Origin: Brevundimonas sp. UBA5936
Lineage (GTDB): Bacteria > Pseudomonadota > Alphaproteobacteria > Caulobacterales > Caulobacteraceae
Length of the DNA: 45,029 bases
Assembly: GCA_002430835.1 (NCBI GenBank)
Contig: DJDA01000074.1
Span: 1-45,029, forward strand
Direction: 5' to 3'
The translations under genes were made by a program, and so were the position numbers. Below are positions 1 through 8,727 of the stretch, in pieces; position 1 is the stretch's first letter, and every line of letters begins with the position of its first letter. The notes beneath the pieces were generated by a model. It saw only the letters and a list, made by a program, of their open reading frames with translations. It made no database searches and was not told the origin of the DNA.

Positions 1-1001
1 CCAGGGGTCAGTTGCGCGGCCGGGCGGCCGAACCGCTCGGACGCTTCGCGCGCGAAGTGGCGGGCCAGGATGACGGCGTCGTCCTCGCGCTCCGCCAGGG
101 AGAGCGCGGCCGCCTCGACCGTCGCCAGCCGCCGCCGCAAGGCCGCGGACAAGCCAGTCGTTCCTGCAAGCAGGCTGAAGCAGCGCAGCGTCGAGGGCAG
201 TTGATCCAACAGCCGCGACTGCGCCACGTCGTCCAGCGCCTCCACATGACGCAGGATGATCGCCCCCTCTTCCGGATCGAAGCGCCAGGCGGCCGGATCG
301 CGCAGGTCGATCTTGCGCAGCGGCTGATCGGCCAGAGGCGAGGCCGCGTGGATCGCCCTGGCCGTCAAGGTGCGGCCCGCGCCCGACGGTCCGACCACCG
401 CGACGCTGGCCGTCGTCGGGCCGATGCGGCGGATCAGATCGCGTAATCGCTGGACGGCGGCGCTGTCGCCCAGCAGCCGCGCCGGAGCGGCCTCGCCCGC
501 GACGGGCGGCGCCGACGGCGTTTCAACGGACGCACGGCGGACGATCGCGGCCTCGACCTTGGCGATCAGGTCGCGATTGCGCCAGGGTTTCATGACGAAG
601 TCGCGCGCCCCCGCCTGCATGGCCGCCACCGCGATGCCGACGCCGCTGTGCGCCGTGATGACCACGACACAGGCCGCCGGATCGTCCGCCATGATCCGGC
701 GAAGACAGCCCAGGCCTTCTTCGCCGCTCGTTTCGCCGGGGCCGAAATTCATGTCCAGCAGCACGGCGTCGTATCGCGCGGAGGCCAGACGCGACAGCGC
801 CTCCTGCGGTCCCGGCGCGAACTCCAGCCGATGGCCCGCCACCTGAAAGGCGATCTCCATCGCTCGAGCCACCACCGTATTGTCGTCCACCAGCAGAACC
901 GAAGCGCCTCTTGACGCGCCCTGCGACTGTCCATCGCCGGACACTGTGGCCGGACGCGGACGCACGCCGCCCTCCTGATCTTCAAAAACAGCTTTGATCA
1001 T
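1..1001 (-). CDS. NtrC-like response regulator with degenerate AAA+ domain (partial)
   Basis: Start at 1001; the frame stays open to the window edge, so the C-terminus (rest of the AAA+ domain, probably a Fis-type HTH) is missing. Residues about 35-150 form a receiver: acidic pair D39/D40 (LLVDDN), predicted phospho-acceptor D83 (AVLLDMNFG) and a conserved lysine in FVMKPW. From about residue 180 a sigma-54 AAA+ domain begins, but it is eroded. The P-loop reads GPSGAGRT (residues 204-211), with Arg where the catalytic Lys should be; the GAFTGA loop that contacts sigma-54 is absent; and the Walker B region reads GAIILRHVEAL instead of a FLDE-type motif. It lies only 45 bp from the divergent ABC exporter operon, so it probably regulates it. 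Activation through sigma-54 and ATP looks unlikely from what is visible. Confidence 0.85.
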   Translation of the reverse strand, partial: MIKAVFEDQEGGVRPRPATVSGDGQSQGASRGASVLLVDDNTVVARAMEIAFQVAGHRLEFAPGPQEALSRLASARYDAVLLDMNFGPGETSGEEGLGCLRRIMADDPAACVVVITAHSGVGIAVAAMQAGARDFVMKPWRNRDLIAKVEAAIVRRASVETPSAPPVAGEAAPARLLGDSAAVQRLRDLIRRIGPTTASVAVVGPSGAGRTLTARAIHAASPLADQPLRKIDLRDPAAWRFDPEEGAIILRHVEALDDVAQSRLLDQLPSTLRCFSLLAGTTGLSAALRRRLATVEAAALSLAEREDDAVILARHFAREASERFGRPAAQLTP

Positions 1002-1046
1002 AGGGACTTAGGTTTCTCCGCTGCGCCGGGCGAGACTGAAACCATA

Positions 1047-2360
1047 ATGTCCGAACACGCAAAGCACGCAACCTCATCGACCGGCCCCGCAGGCGGCGCC
1101 GCCATGGACCGTCGTCTGGAGCGACAGCGCCCGCCGTGGTGGCGACGGCGCGCGGTCTTGGCCGTCGTCGCACTGGCCGTCGTCGGCGGCGCGGCCTGGC
1201 GCCTGCTGCCCTCGAGCGGATCGACCAATATCGCCGCCGCCGATGTCGAGACGGGCGTGGTCCAGCGCGCCGCTTTCGACGACTACATCCCCGTGCGGGC
1301 CGTCGCCGCGCCGCGCGTCAGCACCCTGGTCGGCGCCCTGACCGGCGGCCAGGTCGAACGGCTTCTGGTCGAAGACGGGGTGATGGTCGCCGAGGGCCAG
1401 CCCCTCGCCGTCCTGTCCAACCCCGAGCTGAAGCTGGAGGTTCTGACCCGCGAGGCCCAGATCGTCGGCCAGCTGGGCGACGCCTCGGCGCAGGATCTGG
1501 GCCTGCAGCGCAACCGCCTGGACCGCGAGGCCCAGATCGACCAGGCCAGCTATGACCTTCTGCGGGCGCGCCGCGAACATGACATCCGCCGCCAGCTGTA
1601 CGAACGGGGCTTCCTGTCCGAGGCCGGCGTCCGCTCCTTCGCCGAAGAGGCCGGCTATCAGGAGAGCCGGCTGAAGCAGCTTCAGGCCGGACAGGCGACG
1701 GAATCCCGCATCACCGCCGCCCAGGCGAACCGCTTGGCGGAGGTGCGCCAGCGACTGGCGGGCAATCTGGAAGCGGTGCGCGCCGGCCTCGACGCCCTGG
1801 TGATCCGCGCGCCGACCGCCGGGCGGCTGACGAACTTCAGCCTTCAGCCCGGCCAGGCGCTGAAGGCCGGCGACCCGGCTGGGCAGATCGACAGCGAAGG
1901 CGCCTGGAAGCTGGAAGCCGACGTCGATGAATACTACCTCGGCCGCATCACCACAGGTCAGAAGGCCCGAACGTCAGAGGGGGCGACGCTGACGGTCTCG
2001 CGAGTTCTGCCCGCCGTGTCCGAAGGCCGTTTCAAGGTCGAGCTGACCTTTGACGGGCGCACGCCGAACGGGCTGAATCGCGGCCAGACGCTGGACCTGC
2101 GGATCACGCTCGGCGCCGCGCGCTCCGCCCTCGTCGCCCCCGTCGGCGGCTGGCTGGAAGGCGCGGGCGACGCGGCCTCCGTCTTCGTACTGGACAAGGA
2201 CGGCGGCCACGCCCGCCGCCGCCCGATCGAATTGGGCCGCCGCAATCCGACGCAGGTCGAAATCCTCTCCGGCCTGTCGCCCGGCGACCGTATCGTCACC
2301 TCCAACACCGCCTCCATCAGGGGCGACAAACTGAACATCCGTGGAAAGGGCCACCTGTGA
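1047..2360 (+). CDS. HlyD/MacA-family periplasmic adaptor of an ABC exporter
   Basis: 437 residues. A basic stretch (about 26-35) precedes one N-terminal membrane anchor (about 36-54), then comes the usual membrane-fusion-protein order: lipoyl-like half (VEDGVMVAEGQPLAVLSNPE), a long helical hairpin (about 135-245), the second lipoyl half (VIRAPTAGRLTNFSLQPGQ), a beta-barrel and a membrane-proximal domain. Such adaptors link an inner-membrane ABC transporter to an outer-membrane channel. The stop codon overlaps the GTG start of the ATPase gene (GTGA), so translation is probably coupled. No outer-membrane partner is encoded alongside. The start is the first ATG; Met20 (1104) is an alternative. 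Family assignment is firm; the exported substrate cannot be read from the sequence. Confidence 0.9.
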   Translation: MSEHAKHATSSTGPAGGAAMDRRLERQRPPWWRRRAVLAVVALAVVGGAAWRLLPSSGSTNIAAADVETGVVQRAAFDDYIPVRAVAAPRVSTLVGALTGGQVERLLVEDGVMVAEGQPLAVLSNPELKLEVLTREAQIVGQLGDASAQDLGLQRNRLDREAQIDQASYDLLRARREHDIRRQLYERGFLSEAGVRSFAEEAGYQESRLKQLQAGQATESRITAAQANRLAEVRQRLAGNLEAVRAGLDALVIRAPTAGRLTNFSLQPGQALKAGDPAGQIDSEGAWKLEADVDEYYLGRITTGQKARTSEGATLTVSRVLPAVSEGRFKVELTFDGRTPNGLNRGQTLDLRITLGAARSALVAPVGGWLEGAGDAASVFVLDKDGGHARRRPIELGRRNPTQVEILSGLSPGDRIVTSNTASIRGDKLNIRGKGHL

Positions 2361-3037
2361 TCCGTCTCGAGAACATCCAGCGCCGCTACGTCTCCGACGA
2401 TGTCGAGACCACCGCGCTTCATGACATCGACCTCGAGGTCGCCCAGGGCGAATTCCTCGCCATCATGGGTCCGTCCGGATGCGGCAAGTCCACCCTGCTG
2501 AACACCCTGGGCGCCGTCGACCGGCCCAGCGGCGGCCGCTATCTGTTCGGCGAGCGCGACCTGGCGGCCTTGGGCGAAACGGCCCTGGCCCGCTTCCGCG
2601 GCGAGACGCTGGGCTTCGTCTTTCAGAGCTTCAACCTGATCGACGAGCTGACCATCGCCGAGAACATCGAACTGGGCCTGATCTACCGCAAGGATCGCCA
2701 GACCGATCGACGCGCCCGCGTCGCCGCCGCCATGGACAAGGTCGGCATCGCCCACCGCGCCCAGCACTATCCGCATCAGCTGTCCGGCGGTCAGCAGCAG
2801 CGCGCGGCCATCGCCCGCGCCATCGTCGGCGCCCCCAAGCTGATCCTGGCGGACGAGCCTACCGGCAACCTCGACACCCAGAACGGCCAACAGGTCATGG
2901 ACATCCTGAGCGGGCTGAACGCCGCAGGAGCCACCATCGTCATGGTCACTCACTCGCCCAGCCATGCGGACATGGCCAAGCGCCGCATCGACATGCTGGA
3001 CGGCCGGATCGTCGCCTCCGCCTCGCGCGCCGTCTGA
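2357..3037 (+). CDS. MacB/LolD-type ABC transporter ATP-binding protein
   Basis: 226 residues, the typical length for the stand-alone ATPase of FtsX-type transporters. Walker A is GPSGCGKST (38-46), the Q-loop glutamine is Q90, the signature is LSGGQ (142-146), Walker B is LILADE (162-167), followed by PTGNLD, and the switch histidine is H199 (VTHS). All catalytic motifs are intact. The GTG start overlaps the adaptor stop. The permease follows after 17 bp, so adaptor, ATPase and permease form one operon. MacB-type transporters transmit ATP-driven conformational change across the membrane to the periplasm rather than moving substrate through the bilayer. Confidence 0.95.
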   Translation: MIRLENIQRRYVSDDVETTALHDIDLEVAQGEFLAIMGPSGCGKSTLLNTLGAVDRPSGGRYLFGERDLAALGETALARFRGETLGFVFQSFNLIDELTIAENIELGLIYRKDRQTDRRARVAAAMDKVGIAHRAQHYPHQLSGGQQQRAAIARAIVGAPKLILADEPTGNLDTQNGQQVMDILSGLNAAGATIVMVTHSPSHADMAKRRIDMLDGRIVASASRAV

Positions 3038-3054
3038 ACTCGGGGGACACGCTG

Positions 3055-5469
3055 ATGAACCGTTTCGCGCTTGTGTCGCTTTATCGCGGCCTGATCCGTC
3101 ACCCGCTGTATACGGCGGTGAACGTCGGCGGGCTGGCGATGGGCATCGCCGTCTTCATCCTGCTCGGCCTCTACGTGCGGTTCGAGACCAGCTTCGAGAC
3201 CTGGCTGCCCGAGCACCAGACCGTCTATCAGATCCAGAACGAGTGGAACCTGCCCGGCAGCCCGTTCAACGGCGTCATGCCGAACACGCCCAGCGGCCTT
3301 CTGGAGATGATTCAGGAGGACTTCCCCGAAGCGAAGGGAACGCGGATCCTGACCTCGGGCAAGATCATCCACAACGGCGTGGCGACATCCGAAAACATCG
3401 CCCATGTCGACCCTGATTTCCTCGACATCTTCCATCTGGAGATGGTGCACGGCGACGCCCGCACGGCGCTGCGCGACCCGGCCAATCTGCTGCTCAGCGA
3501 GGCGGCGGCCAGGCGTTATTTCGGTTCTGCTAACCCGATCGGCCGCACCCTGGCCTTGTCCGATGGCGAAGACGCCCAGCCGCGCAAGGTCGTGGGCGTG
3601 TTCCGCGATCTGCCCGCCAACACCGAGCTCGACTTCACCGCCCTGACGCCGATGAAGGGCCCCGCGCCCGACGACATGGCGATGTGGCGTAATCTCGGCG
3701 CCCTGACCCTCACGACCTATCTGCGCTTCGACACCCCAGCCCAGGCCCGCGCCTTCTCTCAAAAGCTGCCCGCCTTCGTGGAGCGTCATGGCGGCGACCT
3801 GGGAGAAAAGCCGTCCGACACCCTGCGCTATCTGCTGACGCCGATCGCAGACCTGCGCCTCGCCCCCGGCGGCAAGGCCTCGGACAGTCGTCGCCAGACC
3901 ATCGCCATGTTGGGCCTCGTCGGCCTGCTGGCCCTGGTCATCGCCGTCGTCAACTATGTGAACCTGGCCGTGGCCCGCGCCGGGCTGCGCGCCCGTGAAG
4001 TGGCCATGCGCAAGGTGGTCGGCGCCTCGCGCGGCGCGCTGATCCGACAGTTCCTGGGCGAGGCCATGGTGCTGGTCGCCTTGGCCGCCCTGGTCGGGCT
4101 GATCCTGGCCGAGCTGGGATTGCCGCTGATCAACGCCGCCGCCGATCTGTCCTTGATCCTGCCCTATGGCGTGGTTCTGCCCGTTCTGGCGCTACTGGTC
4201 GTCGTCATCGGCGCGGTGGCGGGCTTCTATCCGGCCGTCCTGCTGTCGCGCTATCCGGCGGCTCTGGTTCTGGCCTCGGCCCGGTCGCCCGGCGGCGGGC
4301 GCGCGGGAGCGCGTGTGCGCGAAGCCCTGGTCGTCCTGCAGTTCACCCTGGCCACCGGATTCATCATCGCCGCCGGGGTGCTGTTCGCCCAGATGCAGCA
4401 CGTCCGCAGCGCTGACCTGGGCTTCCAGCGCGAGGGCCTGCTGATCGTACCCGCCATGACGGATTCCAGCCTGTCGGAAAGTCAGCGCCTGGCGCTTCTG
4501 GCCGCCTTCCGCGACATTCCGGGCGTCACCCATGTCACCACGGGCACCCTCGCCGCCGGCGGCTCCTACAGCCACTCCGCCGAGAACATTCAGCTTCCCG
4601 GCGTGCCGGGCGACGGCCCGACCGTGCGCAAGATCTCCGTCGGACCGGACTTCTTCGCGACCTATGACATGAAACCCGTTGCGGGGCGGGTGTTCGACCC
4701 AAGCCACCGCCGCGACGACTCCACCGACACCGAAAAAGTCGGCGATTTCAACATCGTCATCAACCGCAAGGCCGCCAAGGTTCTCGGCTTCGCCTCGCCT
4801 CAGGACGCGATCGGCAAGACGGTCGGCGGCGGCCGCCCCCGCACCATCGTCGGCGTGGTCGAGGACGCCCGCTTCTTCTCGCCTCGCGCAGCCATCGACC
4901 CGGCGGTCTATACCTACAAGGCGCGCATGCCCAACTGGCCGATGGCGACCGTACGTTATCAAGGCGATCCCCGTCAGGTGATGGAGCAGACGCGCGCCGT
5001 CTGGCGGCGGATGGCGCCCAGCACGCCCTTCGACGGCGCCCACGCCGACCGCCGCCTGACGGAGCTCTATGCCGCCGACGACCGCGCCGCGCGCCTGTTC
5101 GGCATGGGCGCCGGGCTGGCGATCCTGATCGGCTGCGTCGGCCTGTGGGGTCTCGCCTCCTTCAGCACCCAGCAGCGGGTGAAGGAGATTGGCATCCGCA
5201 AGACGCTGGGCGCCTCGTCCTCGGACATCGTCAAGTTGCTGGTCGTCCAGTTCCTGCGGCCGGTGCTGATCGCCAACCTGTTCGCCTGGCCGCTGGCCTT
5301 CTTCGCCGCGCGCACCTGGCTGGCGGGTTTCGACGATCGCATCGCCCTGTCGCCGCTCTACTTCATCGGCGCCAGCCTCGTGGCCGTGCTCATCGCCGTG
5401 CTGACCGTGCTCAGCCAGTCCGTTCGCGCCAGCCGCGCGGCCCCAGCGTGGGCGCTGCGCCATGACTAG
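3055..5469 (+). CDS. FtsX/MacB-type ABC transporter permease
   Basis: 804 residues from ATG 3055, which has a GGGGG ribosome-binding site about 8 bp upstream. The frame is open further upstream to 2479, but that part overlaps the ATPase gene and has no protein character. Two repeats are visible, each a periplasmic MacB-like core domain plus FtsX membrane segments: a first TM near residues 17-40, a central TM group (about 285-410), a second periplasmic domain (about 430-670) and a final TM group (about 675-800). The motifs VAMRKVVGAS and EIGIRKTLGAS mark the two FtsX halves. This is the long, duplicated permease class that works with an HlyD adaptor and a LolD-like ATPase, often for peptides or lipophilic toxins. 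Confidence 0.92.
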   Translation: MNRFALVSLYRGLIRHPLYTAVNVGGLAMGIAVFILLGLYVRFETSFETWLPEHQTVYQIQNEWNLPGSPFNGVMPNTPSGLLEMIQEDFPEAKGTRILTSGKIIHNGVATSENIAHVDPDFLDIFHLEMVHGDARTALRDPANLLLSEAAARRYFGSANPIGRTLALSDGEDAQPRKVVGVFRDLPANTELDFTALTPMKGPAPDDMAMWRNLGALTLTTYLRFDTPAQARAFSQKLPAFVERHGGDLGEKPSDTLRYLLTPIADLRLAPGGKASDSRRQTIAMLGLVGLLALVIAVVNYVNLAVARAGLRAREVAMRKVVGASRGALIRQFLGEAMVLVALAALVGLILAELGLPLINAAADLSLILPYGVVLPVLALLVVVIGAVAGFYPAVLLSRYPAALVLASARSPGGGRAGARVREALVVLQFTLATGFIIAAGVLFAQMQHVRSADLGFQREGLLIVPAMTDSSLSESQRLALLAAFRDIPGVTHVTTGTLAAGGSYSHSAENIQLPGVPGDGPTVRKISVGPDFFATYDMKPVAGRVFDPSHRRDDSTDTEKVGDFNIVINRKAAKVLGFASPQDAIGKTVGGGRPRTIVGVVEDARFFSPRAAIDPAVYTYKARMPNWPMATVRYQGDPRQVMEQTRAVWRRMAPSTPFDGAHADRRLTELYAADDRAARLFGMGAGLAILIGCVGLWGLASFSTQQRVKEIGIRKTLGASSSDIVKLLVVQFLRPVLIANLFAWPLAFFAARTWLAGFDDRIALSPLYFIGASLVAVLIAVLTVLSQSVRASRAAPAWALRHD

Positions 5470-5847
5470 AGCGCCCCTGGCTTCGGGCTCTTTCACTTGA
5501 TGCTCTGGCGACTGTTCGGTGCTGACCATCGTCTTCCTTGTCGGCGGCGGACTGCACGCGGCCGCCGGCCTGGTTCATCCTTAGCCTCGAGCGGAAGCAC
5601 GCGGCCTGAGGAGCCTGGAGCACCTCAACCAGGCGCTCGAAAACTATCGGGGTCGCTTCAGCTGCGAGATCGTCACATTAACGCAGCACCGCCTACTGCT
5701 GCCCGAGATCGCCCCTGCCCCCTCAGCGACGCCGTCGACCTGGTCCTGGCGGACGCCAGCTGTTCCGCCGAAGCGGGCGCCCGCAAGTCGAAACGCACGG
5801 CGGTCTTCCACGGCAGACGCCTGATCTCCGGCGCCCTGGCCTAACGC
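5470..5847. other. Gene-poor gap with possible coding remnants
   Basis: This 378-bp stretch lies between the ABC permease and the convergent LysR gene. No convincing gene is seen. Short protein-like pieces occur in different + frames: a hydrophobic 22-residue GTG frame ending at 5584 (TIVFLVGGGLHAAAG), then an amphipathic segment near 5607-5660 (LEHLNQALENYRGRF) and another near 5725-5840. They have no common frame or ribosome-binding site. The parsimonious reading is an eroded gene, but I cannot name it. The open frame 5497-5844 has arginine/proline-rich composition typical of non-coding GC-rich DNA. Confidence 0.35.
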
Positions 5848-6765
5848 TCAGCCGTTCAGGAACTGCTGCAACCGCGGTGCGACGTAGTCGAGGAATACCC
5901 GCACCCGTTCCGGCATGCGCGGGCCGCCCAGGAAGACGGCGTGGATTTCCTCCTCGTCCCGCTCGATCACGTCGCCCAGCACCTCCACCAGGCGACCGGC
6001 GGCCAGGTCGGCGCGGACATGGTAATCGCCCATCCGCGCCAGTCCGACACCGGCCAAGGCCATGCGTCGGACCGTCTCGCCGTTGTTGCCCAACAGGGAA
6101 CCGTAGACCACGCGCTCCACGATCCGCCCGCCCTCCTTGAGCGGCCAGACCGGCACTGCACGGCGGAAGTTGAAGCCCAGGCAATTGTGCCGCGACAGAT
6201 CCTCGGCGGTCTGGGGCGCGCCATGGCGCTCCAGATAGGCGGGCGAAGCGACGATCTTACGGTGCGCCGTGCCGATCCGGCGCGCCACCATGCCTGAGTC
6301 CGGCAGACGCCCAACCCGAAAGGCGACGTCGGTGCGGTCGAGGTAGAGGTCGACAACCTCGTCCGATAGCGACAGATCGACGACGATGTTGGGATAGGCC
6401 CGCCAGAAGTCGGGCAGCAAGGGCTCCAGTCCCAGCACCCCAAGCGCGACGGAGACGTTGACCCGCACCCGGCCGCCCGTCGCCGCCGCCCCCTGGGACA
6501 ACTCCTGCTCGATAAGATCCAGATCCTGCAGCAGGGTCAGGCTGCGCTCGTAATAGACCTCGCCCTCAGCGGTCAGGGACAGGCGCCGCGTCGAGCGTTC
6601 GATCAGGCGCACACCCAGCCGATCCTCCACGCGCGAGATCAGCTTGCTGACGGTCGAAGGCGTCATGCCCAGCAGCCGAGCCGCTTCAGAAAAGCTCCCG
6701 CTCTCCACCACGCGCAGGAAGACCTGCATCTCGCCAGCCCGATTGTCCATCGTCGCGCCATCCAT
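5848..6765 (-). CDS. LysR-family transcriptional regulator
   Basis: 305 residues, full length. The N-terminal winged HTH is clear (FLRVVESGSFSEAARLLGMT, then PSTVSKLISRVEDRLGVRL and ERSTRRLSLTAEGE); the rest is the periplasmic-binding-like effector domain. Met6 (6750) is an alternative start that places the HTH at the usual distance from the N-terminus. It is divergent from an aldo/keto reductase pseudogene and an MFS exporter, the typical layout in which a LysR protein controls both neighbours. The short dyad at 6804-6816 in the shared intergenic region is a candidate binding site. The effector is unknown, and one of its presumed targets has been lost. Confidence 0.9.
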   Translation of the reverse strand: MDGATMDNRAGEMQVFLRVVESGSFSEAARLLGMTPSTVSKLISRVEDRLGVRLIERSTRRLSLTAEGEVYYERSLTLLQDLDLIEQELSQGAAATGGRVRVNVSVALGVLGLEPLLPDFWRAYPNIVVDLSLSDEVVDLYLDRTDVAFRVGRLPDSGMVARRIGTAHRKIVASPAYLERHGAPQTAEDLSRHNCLGFNFRRAVPVWPLKEGGRIVERVVYGSLLGNNGETVRRMALAGVGLARMGDYHVRADLAAGRLVEVLGDVIERDEEEIHAVFLGGPRMPERVRVFLDYVAPRLQQFLNG

Positions 6766-6803
6766 GATTTTATTTCACAGATGATGGGAATTTCAGCGTG
6801 ATT

Positions 6804-6816
6804 ATCAAGTTTTGAT
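6804..6816. promoter_or_regulatory. Candidate LysR operator dyad
   Basis: ATCAA-GTT-TTGAT is a perfect 5-bp dyad with a 3-bp centre in the AT-rich spacer between the divergent LysR gene and the reductase pseudogene. LysR proteins usually bind interrupted dyads of this size. Assignment rests on position and symmetry only. Confidence 0.4.
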
Positions 6817-6871
6817 CGAGGCCCTACTTCTCGCGACGTCCTTCAGGGGCCTTCAGCGAGGAGTTTTTCAG

Positions 6872-7382
6872 ATGCAGACCGTCACCGCCCACGGCGCCGC
6901 CATTCCAGCCCTGGGCTTCGGCGTCTTCCGCATGTCCGACGCGGAGGTGGAACGGGTCGTTCCCGCCGCGCTCGAGGCCGGCTTCCGCCACTTCGACACC
7001 GCCCAGATCTATCAGAACGAGGCCGCGCTCGGCCGGGCCCTTCAGGCCGCAGGCGCGCGTCGTGAAGACCTGTTCCTGACCACCAAGGTCTGGGTCGACC
7101 ACTACGGGGCCGATGCCTTCGCCGCCTCGGTCGATGAGAGCCTGGAGCGGCTGAAGATCGATCAGGTCGACCTGCTGCTGCTGCACTGGCCCGCCGATCA
7201 GGTTCCGATCGCCGAACAGATCGAACGGCTGAACGCCGTCCACCCCCGCCCGCCTGGCCGAGAACATCGCCGTCTTCAACTTCGCTCTGGATGACGGCGA
7301 CATGGCCGCTGTCGCCGCCCTGGCCCGTCCCGACGGCCGCCTGGTCAGCCCGACGGGCCTGGCCCCGGCCTGGGACGCCTGA
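6872..7382 (+). pseudogene. Aldo/keto reductase pseudogene (out-of-frame internal deletion)
   Basis: The gene starts at ATG 6872 with a GAGGAG ribosome-binding site. The N-terminal half is a good aldo/keto reductase (2,5-diketogluconate reductase-like): ALGFGVFRM, FRHFDTAQIYQNE with the catalytic Asp and Tyr, the Lys in TTKVW, and the His in LLLHWP. After IERLNAV the frame (codon phase of 6872) is lost near 7240. The C-terminal end resumes in another frame: TPARLAENIAVFNFALDDGD, then RPDGRLVSPTGLAPAWDA and a stop at 7380-7382. About 100 residues, including the barrel strands that complete the NADPH site, are missing, and the joint is out of frame. The gene therefore encodes no functional reductase. 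It lies 11 bp upstream of the MFS gene, as expected for a former operon partner. Confidence 0.88.
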
Positions 7383-7393
7383 GGATTACGCCA

Positions 7394-8581
7394 ATGGACA
7401 CCACCGCCTCCATGACCGTCACGCCGACCGCGACGCCCGCTCACGCCCGCTGGGCTCTTCTGGCCCTGGCCGTGGGCGCCTTCGGCATCGGCACCACCGA
7501 GTTCTCGCCCATGGGCCTGCTGCCCGTGATCGCAGAAGGGGTCGACGTCTCGATCCCCAAGGCCGGCCTGCTGATCAGCGCCTATGCAATCGGGGTCATG
7601 ATCGGAGCGCCGATCATGACCCTTGCCTTCACCCGTTTCGGCAAGCGCACGGCCCTCATCCTGCTGATGGCCATCTTCACCCTGGGCAATCTGATGTCGG
7701 CCATGGCGCCGGGCTACTTCACCCTGCTGGCCGCGCGCCTGGTGACCAGCCTCAACCACGGGGCTTTCTTCGGTCTGGGCGCCGTCGTGGCCGCCAGCGT
7801 CGTGCCCAAGGAGAAGCAGGCCAGCGCCGTCGCCGCCATGTTCATGGGCCTGACCATCGCCAATATCGGCGGAGTGCCGGCCGCTACCTGGATCGGCCAG
7901 CAGATCGGCTGGCGCATGGCCTTCGCCGGCACGGCCGTGATCGGCGTTCTGGCCATCGCGGCCCTGTGGTTCGCCTTGCCCAGGGGCGAGCGCGGCGTCA
8001 TGCCCGACGTTCGGCGCGAACTGCGCGTGCTGACGCGCCCGCCGGTGCTGCTGGCCATGGCGACCACCGTCATGGGCGCCGGCGCCATGTTCACCCTCTA
8101 CACCTATGTCGCCCCGGCGCTCGAGACCCTGACCGGCGCGTCGAACAGTTTCGTCACCCTGGGCCTGGCCCTGATCGGGGTCGGTTTCACCATCGGCAAC
8201 TGGCTGGGCGGGCGACTGGCCGACTGGTCGCTGGACGGCGCGACCAAGATCTTCCTCGGCGCCCTGGCGGTCATCATGTTCGTCCTGCCCTTCGTGTTCA
8301 GCAGCCCCGTCGGCGTCGTGATCGGCCTGTTGCTCTGGGGCGGCGCGGCCTTCGCCATCGTCCCGCCGGTCCAGATGCGCGTGATGGAGGCGGCGTCCGA
8401 AGCCCCAGGCCTGGCCTCGTCCATCAATGTCGGGGCCTTCAATCTCGGCAACGCCCTGGGCGCGGCCGTGGGCGCGGCGGTCATCAGCCTGAACCTGGGC
8501 TATGCAGCGATCCCCGTCACCGGAGGCCTGCTGGCCGCCGCCGGTCTCGGCCTCGTGTTCCTCGCCGCGCAACGATCCTGA
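7394..8581 (+). CDS. MFS transporter, DHA1 family (AraJ/YdhP-like)
   Basis: 395 residues with 12 predicted membrane helices. TM1 carries LALAVGAFGIGTTEFSPMGL, a hallmark of the AraJ/YdhP sugar-efflux/drug-efflux branch, and loop 2-3 carries the TRFGKRTALI element. A GAGG ribosome-binding site lies about 9 bp upstream. It follows the reductase pseudogene and presumably shares its promoter and LysR control. Transported compounds are unknown; arabinose-type sugars and small drugs are typical of relatives. The frame is intact, so export may still be functional although the accompanying reductase is lost. Confidence 0.9.
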   Translation: MDTTASMTVTPTATPAHARWALLALAVGAFGIGTTEFSPMGLLPVIAEGVDVSIPKAGLLISAYAIGVMIGAPIMTLAFTRFGKRTALILLMAIFTLGNLMSAMAPGYFTLLAARLVTSLNHGAFFGLGAVVAASVVPKEKQASAVAAMFMGLTIANIGGVPAATWIGQQIGWRMAFAGTAVIGVLAIAALWFALPRGERGVMPDVRRELRVLTRPPVLLAMATTVMGAGAMFTLYTYVAPALETLTGASNSFVTLGLALIGVGFTIGNWLGGRLADWSLDGATKIFLGALAVIMFVLPFVFSSPVGVVIGLLLWGGAAFAIVPPVQMRVMEAASEAPGLASSINVGAFNLGNALGAAVGAAVISLNLGYAAIPVTGGLLAAAGLGLVFLAAQRS

Positions 8582-8587
8582 ACTGCC

Positions 8588-8696
8588 CGATTTCAGACGA
8601 ACCCGGCGACCGCTGAAATCGCTAAGACGCACTCCCCGACCGACGCCGAGACCTAGATAGTCGAGCTTCAAACCCGAGAGAATGACGAGTTGAAGC
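8588..8696. terminator. Two weak stem-loops after the MFS gene
   Basis: A 9-bp perfect stem (CGATTTCAG 8588-8596 with CTGAAATCG 8613-8621, 16-nt loop) and a 7-bp stem (GCTTCAA 8665-8671 with TTGAAGC 8690-8696) lie between the convergent MFS and LytTR genes. Neither is followed by a T-run, so they are weak terminator or RNA-end-protection candidates. Confidence 0.3.
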
Positions 8697-8727
8697 CCTT
8701 GCCCGGATTCTGACTCGGCATCCGACG

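Noticed and set aside
2479..3054. Upstream extension of the ABC permease frame
   Set aside because: It overlaps the ATPase gene, is arginine/proline-rich, and a good ribosome-binding site precedes ATG 3055.
6824..8671. Very long open frame (615 codons) on the minus strand opposite the reductase and MFS genes
   Set aside because: Gln/Gly/His/Asp-rich composition without any domain; it is the antisense of intact coding DNA in GC-rich sequence.
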